Assembly (NCBI GenBank): GCA_016801885.1
Contig: CM028905.1
Location: forward strand, 14,474,706 to 14,538,705
Direction of reading: 5' to 3'
DNA from: Toxotes chatareus
Lineage: Eukaryota > Chordata > Actinopteri > Toxotidae
DNA length: 64,000 nt
The stretch's first letter is position 1. Each line of letters starts with the position of its first letter. This document shows positions 1 through 12,085 of this stretch, piece after piece. The notes under the pieces were generated by a model. It did not search any database and was not told where the DNA came from. It worked only from the letters and a program-made list of their open reading frames with translations. A program made the translations under genes and the position numbers.

Positions 1-1767
1 TGCATTGCAGATACAGCCTTGACTACTTGTGGAGGAAACACAAACGCAGTCGCCTCTATTGCCCATTGACAAAATGTGCATCAACAAGTCTCACGTGAAT
101 GCATTCATAGACAGACAAAGATAGCATACTAAGATCACAACATGAGGGGGCACAGCAACAGCAATGCAGGCAAAAAATAACTTGGTAAATGTCTAAGTAT
201 GTGTCATGTGAATACATAATATCAGCTGGTCCACCTAATGACTGGCTCTAAAGTGCCATTTCTCTTTACTGTAGCCATTAAAGACAGAAATAAAACAGAT
301 GTCTGAGGGAAGAAATTACCAAGAGAAAGTGAAGGTCTGTCTTTTAACCTCAAATTGCTGTGTGAGAGCGTGTAGTATGAGACATCTGATTACCAGCAGG
401 GAAACAGTCACATAAACTGCTGCCTACCCCATGTGACATTATCGGGAGTGTTTTATTTCTAAGTTAATACGGCAACTTGAAGGTTGGGGGGCCAATATGC
501 CGCTTACAGTTTCTGTTTGGCTATGAAAAACCCAACTGTTGACCTAAATAAAACATAATTACACGCGTGATTTGTACTGGAGCTGATAACTGATGGGCGT
601 GAGAACGTTTTTACTTCAGACGGAAGTGCGCAGCAGCTGCATTTAAAAAAAAAAAGAATTAAAAATAGAATAAAAAGGCTATGTCTTGACCACAATAAAT
701 AAAGGATTAAGTGTGACTTATTAGAAATCACGCTTGTCAACAAAGAGCCTCTGTTTTGGGGGGGGGGGGGTTAGCAGAAGGGGGAAGGGGCAGAGCTGCA
801 GCGGGGTTTGTAGGCACTGAGTTGAACTTTAGTGCGCAGGAAAAGTGAGCCGCTGTCAGCAGTGCTTGTTTTGGCATCACGGGAATGTGCTTGGATCGTA
901 CGAGCTTGGCCGCAACGTGCATTGAATTACACAGTGGTGTTACCAGGGTCTCTGCTGTGAAACCTGCATTGGAGTTTGTCCCTATTTTTCAGTGTGGAGG
1001 CAAGATAACAATTATGCTCCAAATATTCTGACACAAGTTCACGTGGAGGGTCGCAAGTCATTCTGTGTATGAGGAAAAAAAAAAAAAAAAAATCAGCCAA
1101 TGTAAAAGGCAAGTTTCAGGCCGATATGGTATTAGTGCGTTATGTTAATTCAAAATCACACTTATCTTTTGTAATCTTTTTTTATGGTATTTAAGTATCA
1201 TGTCCCCAAAATGGATTGGTTCAATAAATTAACTCCAGCTGGTCTGCAGCGCTGACCAACCAGCACACTACTACAATCATTACTGTTACTACTACCTGCT
1301 TGACCACATCACCCAACATTCATTTGAATAAACAGTCAACACAGTATACGCTGATTTTTTTTTCCCTTCCAGAAAACCACTGAAATTGTTACCTATAACG
1401 CGCGCGCACACGTACACCAGCGCGCACGCACACCTAGATGCGCTGCCGTATACATTACCTATTACCTTGTGCCATTCTATTAATAGTTTACTAACATATT
1501 GAATTTCTATCTGAGAGTATTTACAGGATATCGTCTTTCTGAGTAATCGAAAAGGGTCACCCGTGCAGCGTAGCGCCGGGATTTAAGTTAAAAGGGGAGA
1601 AAAAAAAAAATCAGCGGCTTGCTCAAAACCACCCGGACGTTGTCTCCTGCATGGTTTAATTTGCAGCCACAGAAACACGTGTCCTGACAAACCCCACGTA
1701 GATGAGTGAGCAGTTGCGCCAACCAAGAATCTCCACATTCTTATCACTACTGACACTTATTTCTTAC
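1..1767 (-). other. stc2: stc2 intron 1 (5' part)
   Basis: This stretch lies downstream of the stc2 exon 1 donor, and no second stc2 exon (expected to carry the first conserved cysteines) can be read on the minus strand. It contains an 11-nt G run near 759, a poly-A tract at about 1076-1091 and an alternating purine-pyrimidine block (CGCGCGCACACG-like) at 1398-1434. Nothing else is recognised. Confidence 0.7.
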
Positions 1768-1906
1768 CTGTGTTCTGCAGGGACAGCCGTCCTTTCTGGC
1801 TCGCCGGCTTCTCCGGGGGGCTGTCATGAATTTCAGTATTATCCGATCCCACTACTTGCTCCAGCACTGACAAAACCAGCAGAGCCACGGCCAGTTTGAC
1901 CAACAT
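1768..1906 (-). CDS. stc2: Stanniocalcin-2, coding exon 1 (partial gene, runs off left edge)
   Basis: Stanniocalcin-2 is a secreted, disulfide-linked glycoprotein hormone involved in calcium/phosphate handling and in inhibition of pappalysin proteases. The exon reads 46 codons plus 1 nt from the ATG at 1906-1904. Residues 1-20 form a hydrophobic signal peptide (MLVKLAVALLVLSVLEQVVG), followed by a short polar linker and then QKGRLSLQNT, which matches human STC2 just after its signal peptide. The exon ends at a clear donor, CAG|GTAAGAA (GT at 1767-1766). An in-frame upstream ATG at 1978 is less likely because it would bury the signal peptide behind 24 polar residues. The cysteine-rich hormone core is encoded by later exons to the left, outside the window. 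Paralogue (stc2a or stc2b) cannot be decided from one exon. Confidence 0.87.
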
Positions 1907-2140
1907 TGCGTCTCCGGCAGTGCGCTTCGATTCCCAGCAAAGATCCGGCAGCGTGTGTGAGCGTGTGCGAGGGTTCACCTTGGATCAGTGATCAGCGCAG
2001 CTGCGTCTTGGTGGTGTCTTTTGGGGCAGCTGTGGGACTGAATGCATGAGCTGGAAGGGATGCTGCCTATATTTCTCAGAACCCCGGGTGTCAATTTGGA
2101 TGAAGGAGTTAAGCAGGTGTTGTCGGTCGGGGCTTCACAA

Positions 2141-2148
2141 CCAATCAG
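2141..2148 (-). promoter_or_regulatory. stc2: CCAAT box (NF-Y type) in stc2 5' region
   Basis: The plus strand reads AACCAATCAGAG, so the minus strand carries CTCTGATTGGTT, a canonical inverted CCAAT/NF-Y element, about 235 bp upstream of the stc2 ATG. No convincing TATA box was found nearby. The transcription start is unknown, so the distance to it is inferred only from the ATG. Confidence 0.5.
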
Positions 2149-3840
2149 AGACGCAGACATCCACGTCCAAGGTTTTAGGGGAGTGTCCTGTGAAAGTCCC
2201 CCTTTTGCCATAAAACTGGCGCTGGAAAGCAATATTCAGGAGTGAGTTGACTGTGACAGCTCTTGGATGATCAAGCAGTGTTCTCACAAATCAAATCTCC
2301 ATTAGTCAATCATATTATATCCAATATAACCCGCAGGCGTCCGAAAGCCCACACAGGCATTGCAATATTCTTTCAGAAGGTCAGATTTGCACACACACAC
2401 ATATATAGCGAGATAACATAAAGCTTCTGCTTGTTGTTGCACTTGCAGCAGTGAAAAGTCAGCAGAAAGTCTGTTTTTGCCATAAAACTGGAGCACTTAT
2501 TTAAGCTACAAGGCTATGTATGAGAGCAGTGGGAAGAACAAGAAATAGCAAGCTTGCCAACAGACTGGAGAAAATTGAGGCATATGATGTCCAAGTACTC
2601 TACATAAAATAGGCTTAGCTTGTGGGTCTACAACCTACTAAGTCATTAATGCAAGGTAGTAATTAAATTAACTACAGCTTCCAAGATGTCTGTAGTTGTT
2701 TCTTTCACAGAAAGTAGGTGAAAAGTTATAACAGAAACAGTCAATGAAAAGGAACTATACAGTATTACCTTGAAATCAGTGTTCTAATAATAACAACACA
2801 CAAATTATAGAGGATAACAGAACTTTGTACAATAGTCTATTAATATTCCTCTGATCTTTGAGATTATGCCATAATAACCGTGTGCTCACAAATGAAAGCT
2901 CCTATAATTAGAATGCATTTAACGTTTTTATGGGGAAGTGAATATGAAGAGGTCTGTTACACAATGCCCAGTTTAGTCTGTGACAATGAGGTCTGCTAAC
3001 CACTACTACAGGGAGTGATCTAAGAATAGAGGACCAACATTGGCAGGGCTGCGCATTTGGAGACGTTAGAGGAATCTTTTTCAAGAGCAACACTTGAGGA
3101 TGCCATGTGGAATAACTGCAAGCAGACTGAGCCCACTAAAGGAACATAAAGTCTCTGTCTTCGAAATGTTTCCAGTGACCTAATGGTGTTACTACATTCC
3201 GATAAAGGCCTCTATAGGAGCTAGTGGTGCAATGCAAGCCGATGCTCTGCCGCTGTGCCGATCATGAAACCGGAGGGCTGCCGGTGGACAGGAGATGGTA
3301 CTGATGGGAGGAAATGACTGTCAGGGTGCAGGGTGGGCAACTGTACTTGGGTCCCAAGCCTCTAGGGGGCCCACTGATTCTAATAGTGTCTTCATTTTCT
3401 TAATTACAACATAGCAATAGAGCAAGGTTATCATAATAAACCCAAAACCCAACTGTCAAAACTTCCAGGCAGTCGTAGGCCTAACACATTCAGACAGATA
3501 CAGCCAAATTCACAACTACAGGCAGTTTTGATTTCCTTCTTCTCCTCACCTGCATGTCTGAGGATTGTGGGAGCACCTGGAGGAAACCCAGGGTGACATA
3601 GAGATGACATACAAACTCCCAAAACCACAACCAGCAGCTTTCTTATCACTGGTGGTTTACTGTTAAAATTCTCAGGTGTGGGTGGCAGAATAATGAGGAA
3701 CAAGGAGGCGGTTTAGTGTTTGTGTGTGATGGGGTGAAGAGTAAGGGCCCAACTGAAACCCAGACCCTGAGACAAATACATTACGCCACTGCTGAGGCGC
3801 CCCATAAACGAACATGGGGAAACGATTGGCAGTAGTGCAT

Positions 3841-3848
3841 GTGTGTGG

Positions 3849-3888
<40 letters not shown>

Positions 3889-3890
3889 TG
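3841..3890. repeat. (GT)n microsatellite
   Basis: About 50 bp of GT dinucleotides with two single-base interruptions. On the minus strand it gives low-complexity HTHTHT peptides, which are not genes. Confidence 0.95.
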
Positions 3891-5851
3891 AAAGACAGAC
3901 AGAGGAAGAGACAGACAAACAGGCATCTGATTGTGGCCGGCCAAATTTCATAGATCTGTGACTTTGAAATCTGTTTATCGTAACATTTCATTTATTTTCA
4001 TAAAATCCTTTTCATGGGAAGCTCTGGCTCTGTCTGCTAGAAAAACTTTAAAACCCACGCTATATTTAGACCATCAATGAAATTAGCCTAGAGCAGGAAT
4101 TGGACTCCCACTCTAACCTTACCAAAATGACGACCACTTATAGCTCTAAATATAGATAATTATTATCTTGAGACTGCACTATCTATCGTTTTAATTGAGG
4201 TTTTCAGTCAGCGGAATAAATTTTGGAGTCACCACAGCTGAGAAATGGGAGGTATTTTGGCCAGGAGGTGGTGCAGCATAGAAAACCTCAATATTCCCAT
4301 TATATTGTTATGGTGGATGTGGTAGACTGCCATTTCTGCCATGAATTTATCATGATGTTGATGATTTTGTCCTAATTTCGTCTTCTATGCCTATTACATT
4401 ACTCTAATGCAAAGTTTTGATTTGATATTAGTCTGGTGTAATCCAAATGTAATGTGCCATCACTACAGACCTTGTTCTCTTCTATTAAAAAAAAAAAAAA
4501 AGAAAGAAAAAGTTGTTCCAGTCCGTGTGCCACAAATTGGTTTATACTTGAGGAGCAGGAAATTGCAATGAAGCAGGATTGTCGTAGTCCTCTGGACTTC
4601 CAGTAGGCTCACACGGGAAGGTGTAGCGCACCGTGGCACGCGTCTGGAGACTGGGCTTGGTGCGTTTCCAGTTGTACCTGTACCACAAACTGGAATCTCC
4701 AGCTCAATTCACGTCTGTTAAAAACTACCCATGCTGTGAACACACCCTCGATTTGGCCCAATCAGCGCGCTGCAATGGACCACAGGCACGTAATAGTATG
4801 TGCGTCACCGCAGCCTACTGGTGCTGCATTCAAGGCATATGGGAAAAACTATAGGGGGTCTTCAGAGCAAGATCAACGACCTGGAAGTTTTCAAACACAG
4901 TAGTTATACATAGAATTGTACATCATGTTCATTATTATTGTTATTGTTGTTGTTATTGTTGCTGTTATTAATATTCATTGCTATTATTTAGCATTTGAAC
5001 ACACTTAACAGACATTAATGAGTTTACGACAAATCAATTCCTGTGATTCAGAGCTAAGAAATGGATCCTTACTCTGTACAAAACTGCAGTTATTCAGTTT
5101 TTGACAAAAAAAATAAAAAACAGCCAAGTTACTCTTACTAGCTTTTTTTTCTGCCTTGAACCACATTTCATATAGTCCTCCAGGAGAAAGCTCAATGACG
5201 TATCTTATCTTAGTCTAACTTATCTTAGCTATCTCCATGAAAACTAAGCAATTTCCATCCACCGAGGAAGACCTAGCTAGCAAATGGACCTTGGGTTAGT
5301 TTCTTATTTATTTTTGGTCAAACAACCGTGTCCAAGCTCAGAACTGACATTACAATTTTTCAAATTCAGGTGAGGGTGAGAAATGACTCCAAACTCCAAA
5401 CTGCCTCATACATTTAACAACTAGGTGAATGGGATTTTTTTTTTTAAATTTGATGCAGGAAAATTGAAGCAAATCACTGAAAGGTGGAGGAAAGTGGTGC
5501 TCTGAAGCACCATGCGTATTTACTACTTCACTTGAATGCCACACAAAACACCAAGCACTGGCACTGACAACAAGAACATTCAGCGGTTCCACTGACCAAA
5601 TGAATGAACATCATGATTTAAAACTTTATTCATGAGGTTTAAAATAATCTTTGAATTCACGTTTTCCAGAACAGCTTGCAATGAAGGAGCAGGCAGTGGC
5701 CAGTGACTGCATACTATGAAACATACAGTATCTATGAGCACACACACATATATATAAAATTATATATTAAGTATGTTTAAATTTGAATGAACAATCTCTC
5801 CTCAGCCTCCATTTAGAGGCTGTTCTGGAGCTCAGGATCTCATGATTTTCA

Positions 5852-6118
5852 TCAGTTGCCATAGACTTCCAGATGTTCACGTTTCCATTTCTCATAGTCT
5901 GAGCAGTTTAAGGGCTTGTCATCCATCTGTGGCTTAAAAGTTGTGTTTATATATGTGAACTGTATGTTTTGTAAAGATGTCAGGGTGAAGTTGCAGTTTA
6001 TATGAAGACCCCCAGCCTCCACACGCCTGTCATTCACACAACTTGGCTGTTTCTGTTTTATAGTCATGTGAATATTTGAACACAGTGCGGAGCTGTCACT
6101 GCCTGTGATGACAAACAT
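5852..6118 (-). CDS. Unrecognised small ORF with extracellular-protein features
   Basis: I do not recognise this protein. From the ATG at 6118 the minus strand reads 88 residues to a TGA at 5852-5854, and the frame stays open upstream to 6172. It contains four cysteines and three consecutive N-glycosylation sequons (NFT, NTT, NCS), with a hydrophilic tail ending EKWKREHLEVYGN. This composition is more like a secreted-protein exon than like neighbouring chance ORFs. No signal peptide is visible, so if real it would be a terminal exon; TTTGTCATCACAG|G just inside the ATG is an acceptor-like site. No partner exon was found, so a relic or chance ORF is equally possible. Confidence 0.25.
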   Translation of the reverse strand: MFVITGSDSSALCSNIHMTIKQKQPSCVNDRRVEAGGLHINCNFTLTSLQNIQFTYINTTFKPQMDDKPLNCSDYEKWKREHLEVYGN

Positions 6119-6472
6119 GTTGTATTTAATGTGTGAGGGCTTTTGCGGTCTGGTTGCAGCAGTTTGTTGCATGACCTCTAGAGTGATTTTTTTTTGTTTT
6201 GTTTTGTTTTTTTTTTAGCCCATGTTTATGTTTCATTTGCGTAGTTTCAGCGGTATTAAGAATCTATTTCATGTTTATGTTGTACAGCATCATTGTCTCC
6301 TTTAGGTGACACTGTCCAGAAAATAGACACATACACTTTGACAGCAGCAGCATTCATTCTCTTTGACTGCTGTACTATAAACATACAGAAAGCAGACATA
6401 TGCTCTGAGTTGGGACCCCTGGGGCCCTGGCAAGTGATCAACCAATGAAACTACAACAGAGAGGCCAGGCTG

Positions 6473-6474
<2 letters not shown>

Positions 6475-6521
<47 letters not shown>
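6475..6521. repeat. (GT)n microsatellite
   Basis: About 23 uninterrupted GT units. Confidence 0.96.
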
Positions 6522-6525
<4 letters not shown>

Positions 6526-8313
6526 GGGGGTCGCTTCACTTGGAGGGTGGCTTCTGTAACAGCAATTAATGTTACCAGTTTACAGACTTCTTATAGTACT
6601 TTACAGGAAGCACGTGGGTGTAATTCGGCTACGAGTTCAGACAGTGTAGTGGAAAGCTGCTGGACAAGAACTCTTGAGTGACCACTACAGAAGCCCCATT
6701 TAAAAAAAAAAAAAAGGATCCTCTCCACTCACAATCACTAGTGTCTTGTAATTCTACATTCATTTGCAGGTGAAAGTGGCCCCAAAGATGAAAAAAAAAA
6801 AAAAGAAGACTGTGTTTTATGCACTAAACGTAGACTGAAGCCACTGGAGCTGACATTTCATGGTCTCCATTTCACTTACTTACTTCTACTCAAACATTTC
6901 AGGACTTTCATTCTTTGCAGTGATATTGTTATTTGGCATTACAGTATCAGCTCAGACTGGTTTTGGATACAGCCATAAAAATATAATGTGAACCATCTTT
7001 AAGGGGGAAAAAAAAAACCCCAGCTGTAAGTCAAAGCTGAGCATTAAGTCTCGCAGTGTAAACATGACTTATAAAATGTCTTGGAGGAGAAAGAGCAGCA
7101 GAAGGGAGCAGTGTGCGGCTGTGAGAAGAACAAGTAATATCAAATACCAGCGTCTTCGAGGAACCTTAAGATGATATCTTAGTTTCTAAATCTGGCTCAG
7201 TTTATGTGTGTGCATTTGTGTGTGTGCCTGTGTGTGTGTGTTGATGGTGTCAGGTGAAAATCTTGTGTCTCTTGAATGTTGACTTCCTGGGAACTGCGTT
7301 TAAGGAAAACATTCTTGTTTTAGCAGGATGACAGTGCATTTCTGGCCTCATCCAAGACAGTTTTCATGCGTCTAGGAGTTTAAAAAAAAAAAAACGGTCT
7401 CATCTCACTAAGGTGGATGCAAACTTCACTTTGGGTGTACGTGCTGAAACAGAAAAACATGTAATTTTGTAACACTGAGCTGCAAAGCATTTCTCTCTCT
7501 TCCCCATTAATGCACTCTTTGGTGTGTTAACTCACCTGACTCGTGAAAAGAGAGGTTTTACTAGCCCAGCTCAGCAGGCCAGCTCTGGGCTCTGATTCCA
7601 ATCAGTGTGAAAGCGCCACATCTCAGACCCTCACTTAACTTGCCTCAAACAATGTGCTATTATAGAGTTTGCTTTGTATGGGTTATATTGCTACAGCGTT
7701 GGCAGATTACAAAGTGCTCCGTCTCATTACTGTCCATATAAGCCCACAGGCCTCGCCAGCACAAAGGAGTGATTGAGTGATAAGGGGAAAGAGATGGGCC
7801 GTAGCTGCCCATGAGAGCCCTCACCTTGGCTGCTCCAGCCCCGATGAGGGCAGAGGTGATGTCATCATGGCTAGAGACACAGGGGTCGACCCCTCTGATA
7901 GGTGGGCATGCTGGGACAAAAGAGAGCAGCTGGGACACAAAGGCCCCATTTAATGAGAGTGAGACATGAGGCCAGAGCAGACTCCGTGGGTGGCACATAG
8001 TGTCATAGCTGCTGAAAAGACCGGTGGGCAATTAATCATCCGATTCAAGAACTGAGCAAAGGGCTTATGTAAGGTCAGTTTAGACAACATCAGTGAGACA
8101 AAGGGAGTCTTTTTGGGTTACACTTCTATTTGATCACACTGATCCCCCAAATTTGCCTTGATCCTATAATACTGGATCCAGGGAGGCTATATTTATCATG
8201 ATGGTCAGGTCCAACATTTGTGCAACATAATATGACACACTTACCCCTCATTAGAGATGAAGGGTCCTTTGTGGCAGCCTGACAATCATTAAAACTTCTC
8301 CCCTGGCTTGGCT

Positions 8314-8340
8314 TGTTTACTCTCTGGTAATTACCAGGTG
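8314..8340. promoter_or_regulatory. Candidate cis-element: forkhead site, homeodomain palindrome and E-box
   Basis: Within 27 bp lie TGTTTAC (forkhead core), the perfect 14-bp palindrome CTGGTAATTACCAG (8324-8337, TAATTA homeodomain core) and CAGGTG (E-box, overlapping the palindrome's end). Such clustering is typical of developmental enhancers, and the site sits in the stc2-nkx2.5 desert. This is inference from motifs; there is no evidence of activity. Confidence 0.3.
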
Positions 8341-11308
8341 ATTGTGTAGCCTGTGACCCACATTCAGAGTCAGGTCAGCCAAGACATGGGGGATAATTGA
8401 CAATATTCAGAGAAGTGCACGTAGAGAAAGAGTGTTAAGAGTGGATAGTCATTTGTTCCTGCCTCATTAGACTGTGTTAGAAGACAAGCTGGCTCACAGT
8501 ATTCTTGCAGTGGAACAATAGCTCTTTCCAGTGTAAGACCAAAATGTGGGCTCTGGTGTGTAAATTTGTTTGAGAGGGCATATGGCAACCTCATTTATCC
8601 ATTTTTGCTTTCATTTATTCACTCGCTGGTAATATGGAAAATCAATGAATAAACTGACTGTGTAATGTATATGTCTTGGAGGTGAGCTCATTTTGACTGA
8701 ATATAGCTTCTGAAGCATTTTTGGACAGCTCGGCTCCTCAGCTCCACCCGTTTCACCTGTCCAAGTGAGTACACCACTTCTCCTGGCAACACTCTACCAT
8801 GACAGAAACCAGCGACTGACTGCCTTCCTCAAGCACACACTCACACACACTCAATCGCACACACACAAATGCCAAACAACCTCTGCCCCATCTTGAATCC
8901 TTTGCCATATGTTACATCGTTCCAGTGACGATTTCTGTCATCATCCCAGAAGTTTGCTCCCCCACCGTTCACTGGCAGTAGCTTCACTTTAATACGTTTA
9001 TGAATATGGTTTTGCATTAATGCTGAAAATCTGCTTATGCTATTCAGTGTGTTTATTATGTGATTATCTCCACAAAGCAACACTGGCCTAAATGCAGCCA
9101 ATAAAAACCTGTGAAAAACTAATAGGTTGCATGCCTCCAACATCACTAGGGCTGGCAAAGAAAATTGAATTCGGCAGTGCTCTCAAATTTCTGTCACACA
9201 TGGCACTGTGAGGCCTAGGCTACTGGGTGTTAATCCAGGTCTGGTTGTTTAAAGGTGTCCACACAGGAAGGAAGACCTTGTAAGTTGGGACTAGTCATAA
9301 CTCTTTAGTTCCTCAAAACAAGAGGTCAATAATTTGATGGAGCTCAAAACCCGCATGACAGTTTTGACCAACTGCAAGCAAGAGCCTGTAGTGAGATAGT
9401 CTGACAATTTTGGGTGATTGCAGCCAAATTTTGATTTCATTTCATTGGAGGTAATGCTCGCACTAAGCCTCATCAGCATTGGGATATTACTCTGCTAGCC
9501 TACATGCAATATAAAAATTACAGCTGGCAAAATTGGAAAAAGTTTAAAGAAATATTGGTACCTTGAAAAGAGCACCACTACTGGTGCATACTGTACACAC
9601 AGGAAAGTAAAAGTAATACAGTGGTTCTGAAACAATCCCATTTTCATTCGGTTTCCGACCATTGCACAAAACTCTAAAATTCACAAATGTTATGTTTAAT
9701 GGCCTATATCACTTCAGAATAAAGGAAGAAATTGAGTTGAACTTGTGTTAACCACAAACATAATTTCAGGCTTTTAACCAAAGCCCCTTTTAAATTGTAA
9801 ACCAGCTGCTAAAAATGGCTAAAAAAAAGCTGACTCACTGCTGGGTTTTAGCACCAAAACCTCAAAGTAACAATATTTAATTTCCATTTCACCAACTTGT
9901 CAACTTGATTTCATGTGGATGTTAGGAGTTATTGGTATGTAAGCAGTCAGATCCTTAAGGAGAAAAATCCAAACTTTTATTTGTACCTGTGATTAACCAG
10001 CGCTCCTCAGACACATCTTGGACCCTGCAAAACTATGCATTGGTGAGCAATAATAACCCTGTAAGGTAGCTCATTAGAAAAGTGTTGTTTGACATGGCTT
10101 GATTGGAGAGCATTGTGTCTATACTGGCCCTGTGTTTGCAGAAAACAGCATTGGACTGGTGATAATATAACAGACTACCTGTCTGTAAAGAATAAAGCAT
10201 TTTATTGTGCTGTTGAGGAGTACCATATGCATTTAGCCTTTTTTCCCCCTTGTTTGGAAAAAAATTGCCAAGGAAGGAACTATTTTCTGATTGTGGTATA
10301 AATAAAGCACATGATATATTTAGAATAGTTGAGGTTAATTAGCCAGCTCATGAATTAGTGGTTGGGTCCAGATCAAACCAACATGTCACAGATGCTTGTG
10401 AACCTCAGTGCCATGAGGTTACAATTGTAGGATGTTTTGGGATATTTGTTGTTAACGATGTGTGTTCTACAGTTAGCGGTAATTGATTGCTGTGATGGTG
10501 TGTGTTGGAACATGTTGTATTTTTCCGTAAGGCCAGCGGCTGAGAGGGGGCTGGGCCGCTGCAGCAGATGAAAAGCCTTCTAGGACCATCCAACCTTCCC
10601 TGGAATTCCCAGAATTCCAGTTCCTAATTATGACATCCGCGGAGCAGAGGCCCAACAACCCCCCCTCCACCACCCCAACACCCATTACAAACACACACTT
10701 GCGTGAATACATGCGCATACACAAAACACATGCACACATTCCAATTACTCCTCTACCAGCATCATCCCAAACAAGAGACACAAAGTGATGGAGAAATGGA
10801 GGGAGAGGATGGAGACCCTCAGAGAAGAAAGAGGAAGATATGAAGGAGGAAGAGGAGGTAGTCTGTATGCCAGAGAATGACTTAAAGTTGGTTGTTCACT
10901 CATTGCTATTTAGCTTTTGTTTCTGCAGGCATTTTGAATGTATGGCAAGCTTCACCCAGTTCCTAGAGCTCTTTGGGATCAAGTAACAGGTCTTCTTAAA
11001 GGTAAGGCAATAGACAGTGTCCACACTTGAGGGATTAATACTTAATACTTGTACATGTTAGCTTAGCAGCTTTTCCTTTAAAAGTTTGTACCTGAAATTA
11101 CAATTAATGAGGGTTGTTGATTTTTTCTAAATATCCATCCATATATGGATAGACAGATAGAATTCGATAGATAGATAGATAGGAAGAGGGAAGCAACAAG
11201 AAACAAGCTCTAAATACAACACTGAGATGTCATTAACTTTTAACTTAATACAGTGGACAAACAGTTGCCTATTTGCAAATATAGCATTTGGAGTTTTAAA
11301 TCCAATTT

Positions 11309-12085
11309 ATTTTAAGCTCTGTTTTTGGTCTCCACCAACCCTTGTAGGAAAATATAGCACTCTTTCATGTTGCTGTTGTAACAACTGATGGAACCACAGG
11401 AAAAAGGCTCAAATACTTGACTCTGAGACAGAAGTTGCATTGGCCCAGTTCCTAGAGGTCTCTGGGACAAAAAAAAAAAAACAGTCTTTTACTGGCCAAA
11501 AAACAGGTTTGGTACACAGATGAGGAGTCAGAGGTAAAGGCAAACAAATCAGGCAGGGAGAAGACAAAGACAAGGTCAGGTAAAATAGCTGGGATAAAAA
11601 AAGAAATAAGAACACGGAAGGAAAAATTGCTGGAATAGTTGACAGAAGGTACAAAGTGGCACTGAAGGAAGGGAACACAAATGTTACACTCTGGGTAGAC
11701 AATGAGAGGCAGTTTAAATTAATTAGGGTGGGGCAGACAATCAAACTGTTAGAAAGCAGAAAAGGGCAGAAGTGAAGTGTCTGAAATGAGAGGAGAAATG
11801 TGTATAACAAAATAAAACGGGAAAATGACTGAATGAACAACATTAAGAAAAACATAACCGAAGGAGCAGAGCAGGGCATGACAGCTGTGCTCTCCAGCTA
11901 GTTGCCAGCTCTGCCAGTTTGCTGTTTGGTGCTCAACAGATAGTGTACAGTCAATTTTTAGAGTTTCATTGCTAAAAAGTAGTGCCCTCTGCATCCCAAA
12001 CAACAGCATGATAGCTGCAAATGTAAACAAAACAGTGAAGTTGTGGCAGGAAAACAAAAAAAAAAAATTAGCTGAAAGATGCTAA
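11309..12085 (+). repeat. Interspersed repeat (family D), split by an insertion
   Basis: The left part (about 11309-11372, AAGCTCTGTTTTTGGTCTCC start) and right part (about 11882-12085, TCTCCAGCTAGTTGCCAGCT start) are the two halves of one element, related to copies at about 24360-24625, 59378-59635 and 61615-61860. I know this element as a common percomorph interspersed repeat but cannot assign a class name. The middle (about 11373-11881) is foreign to it and looks like a second element inserted into the first. Confidence 0.6.

Larger units (their letters stand above)
2300..11308. other. Gene-poor intergenic DNA, stc2 side
   Basis: No exon with both a recognisable protein and splice sites was found. 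Contents are (GT)n blocks (3841-3890, 6475-6521), several short poly-A runs, a small ORF of interest at 5852-6118 (listed separately), a dense binding-site cluster at 8314-8340 (listed separately) and a short imperfect GATA-repeat patch at about 11148-11185. Confidence 0.6.

Noticed and set aside
7660..8031. Minus-strand ORF of 123 codons
   Set aside because: No domain, no splice context and no homology that I can recognise; it may overlap conserved non-coding DNA instead.
11409..11879. Minus-strand hydrophobic ORF (156 codons) resembling a membrane protein
   Set aside because: It lies in the sequence inserted into a family D repeat; the Phe/Leu/Ser richness comes from purine-rich DNA on the other strand, and no signature of a membrane protein family is seen.
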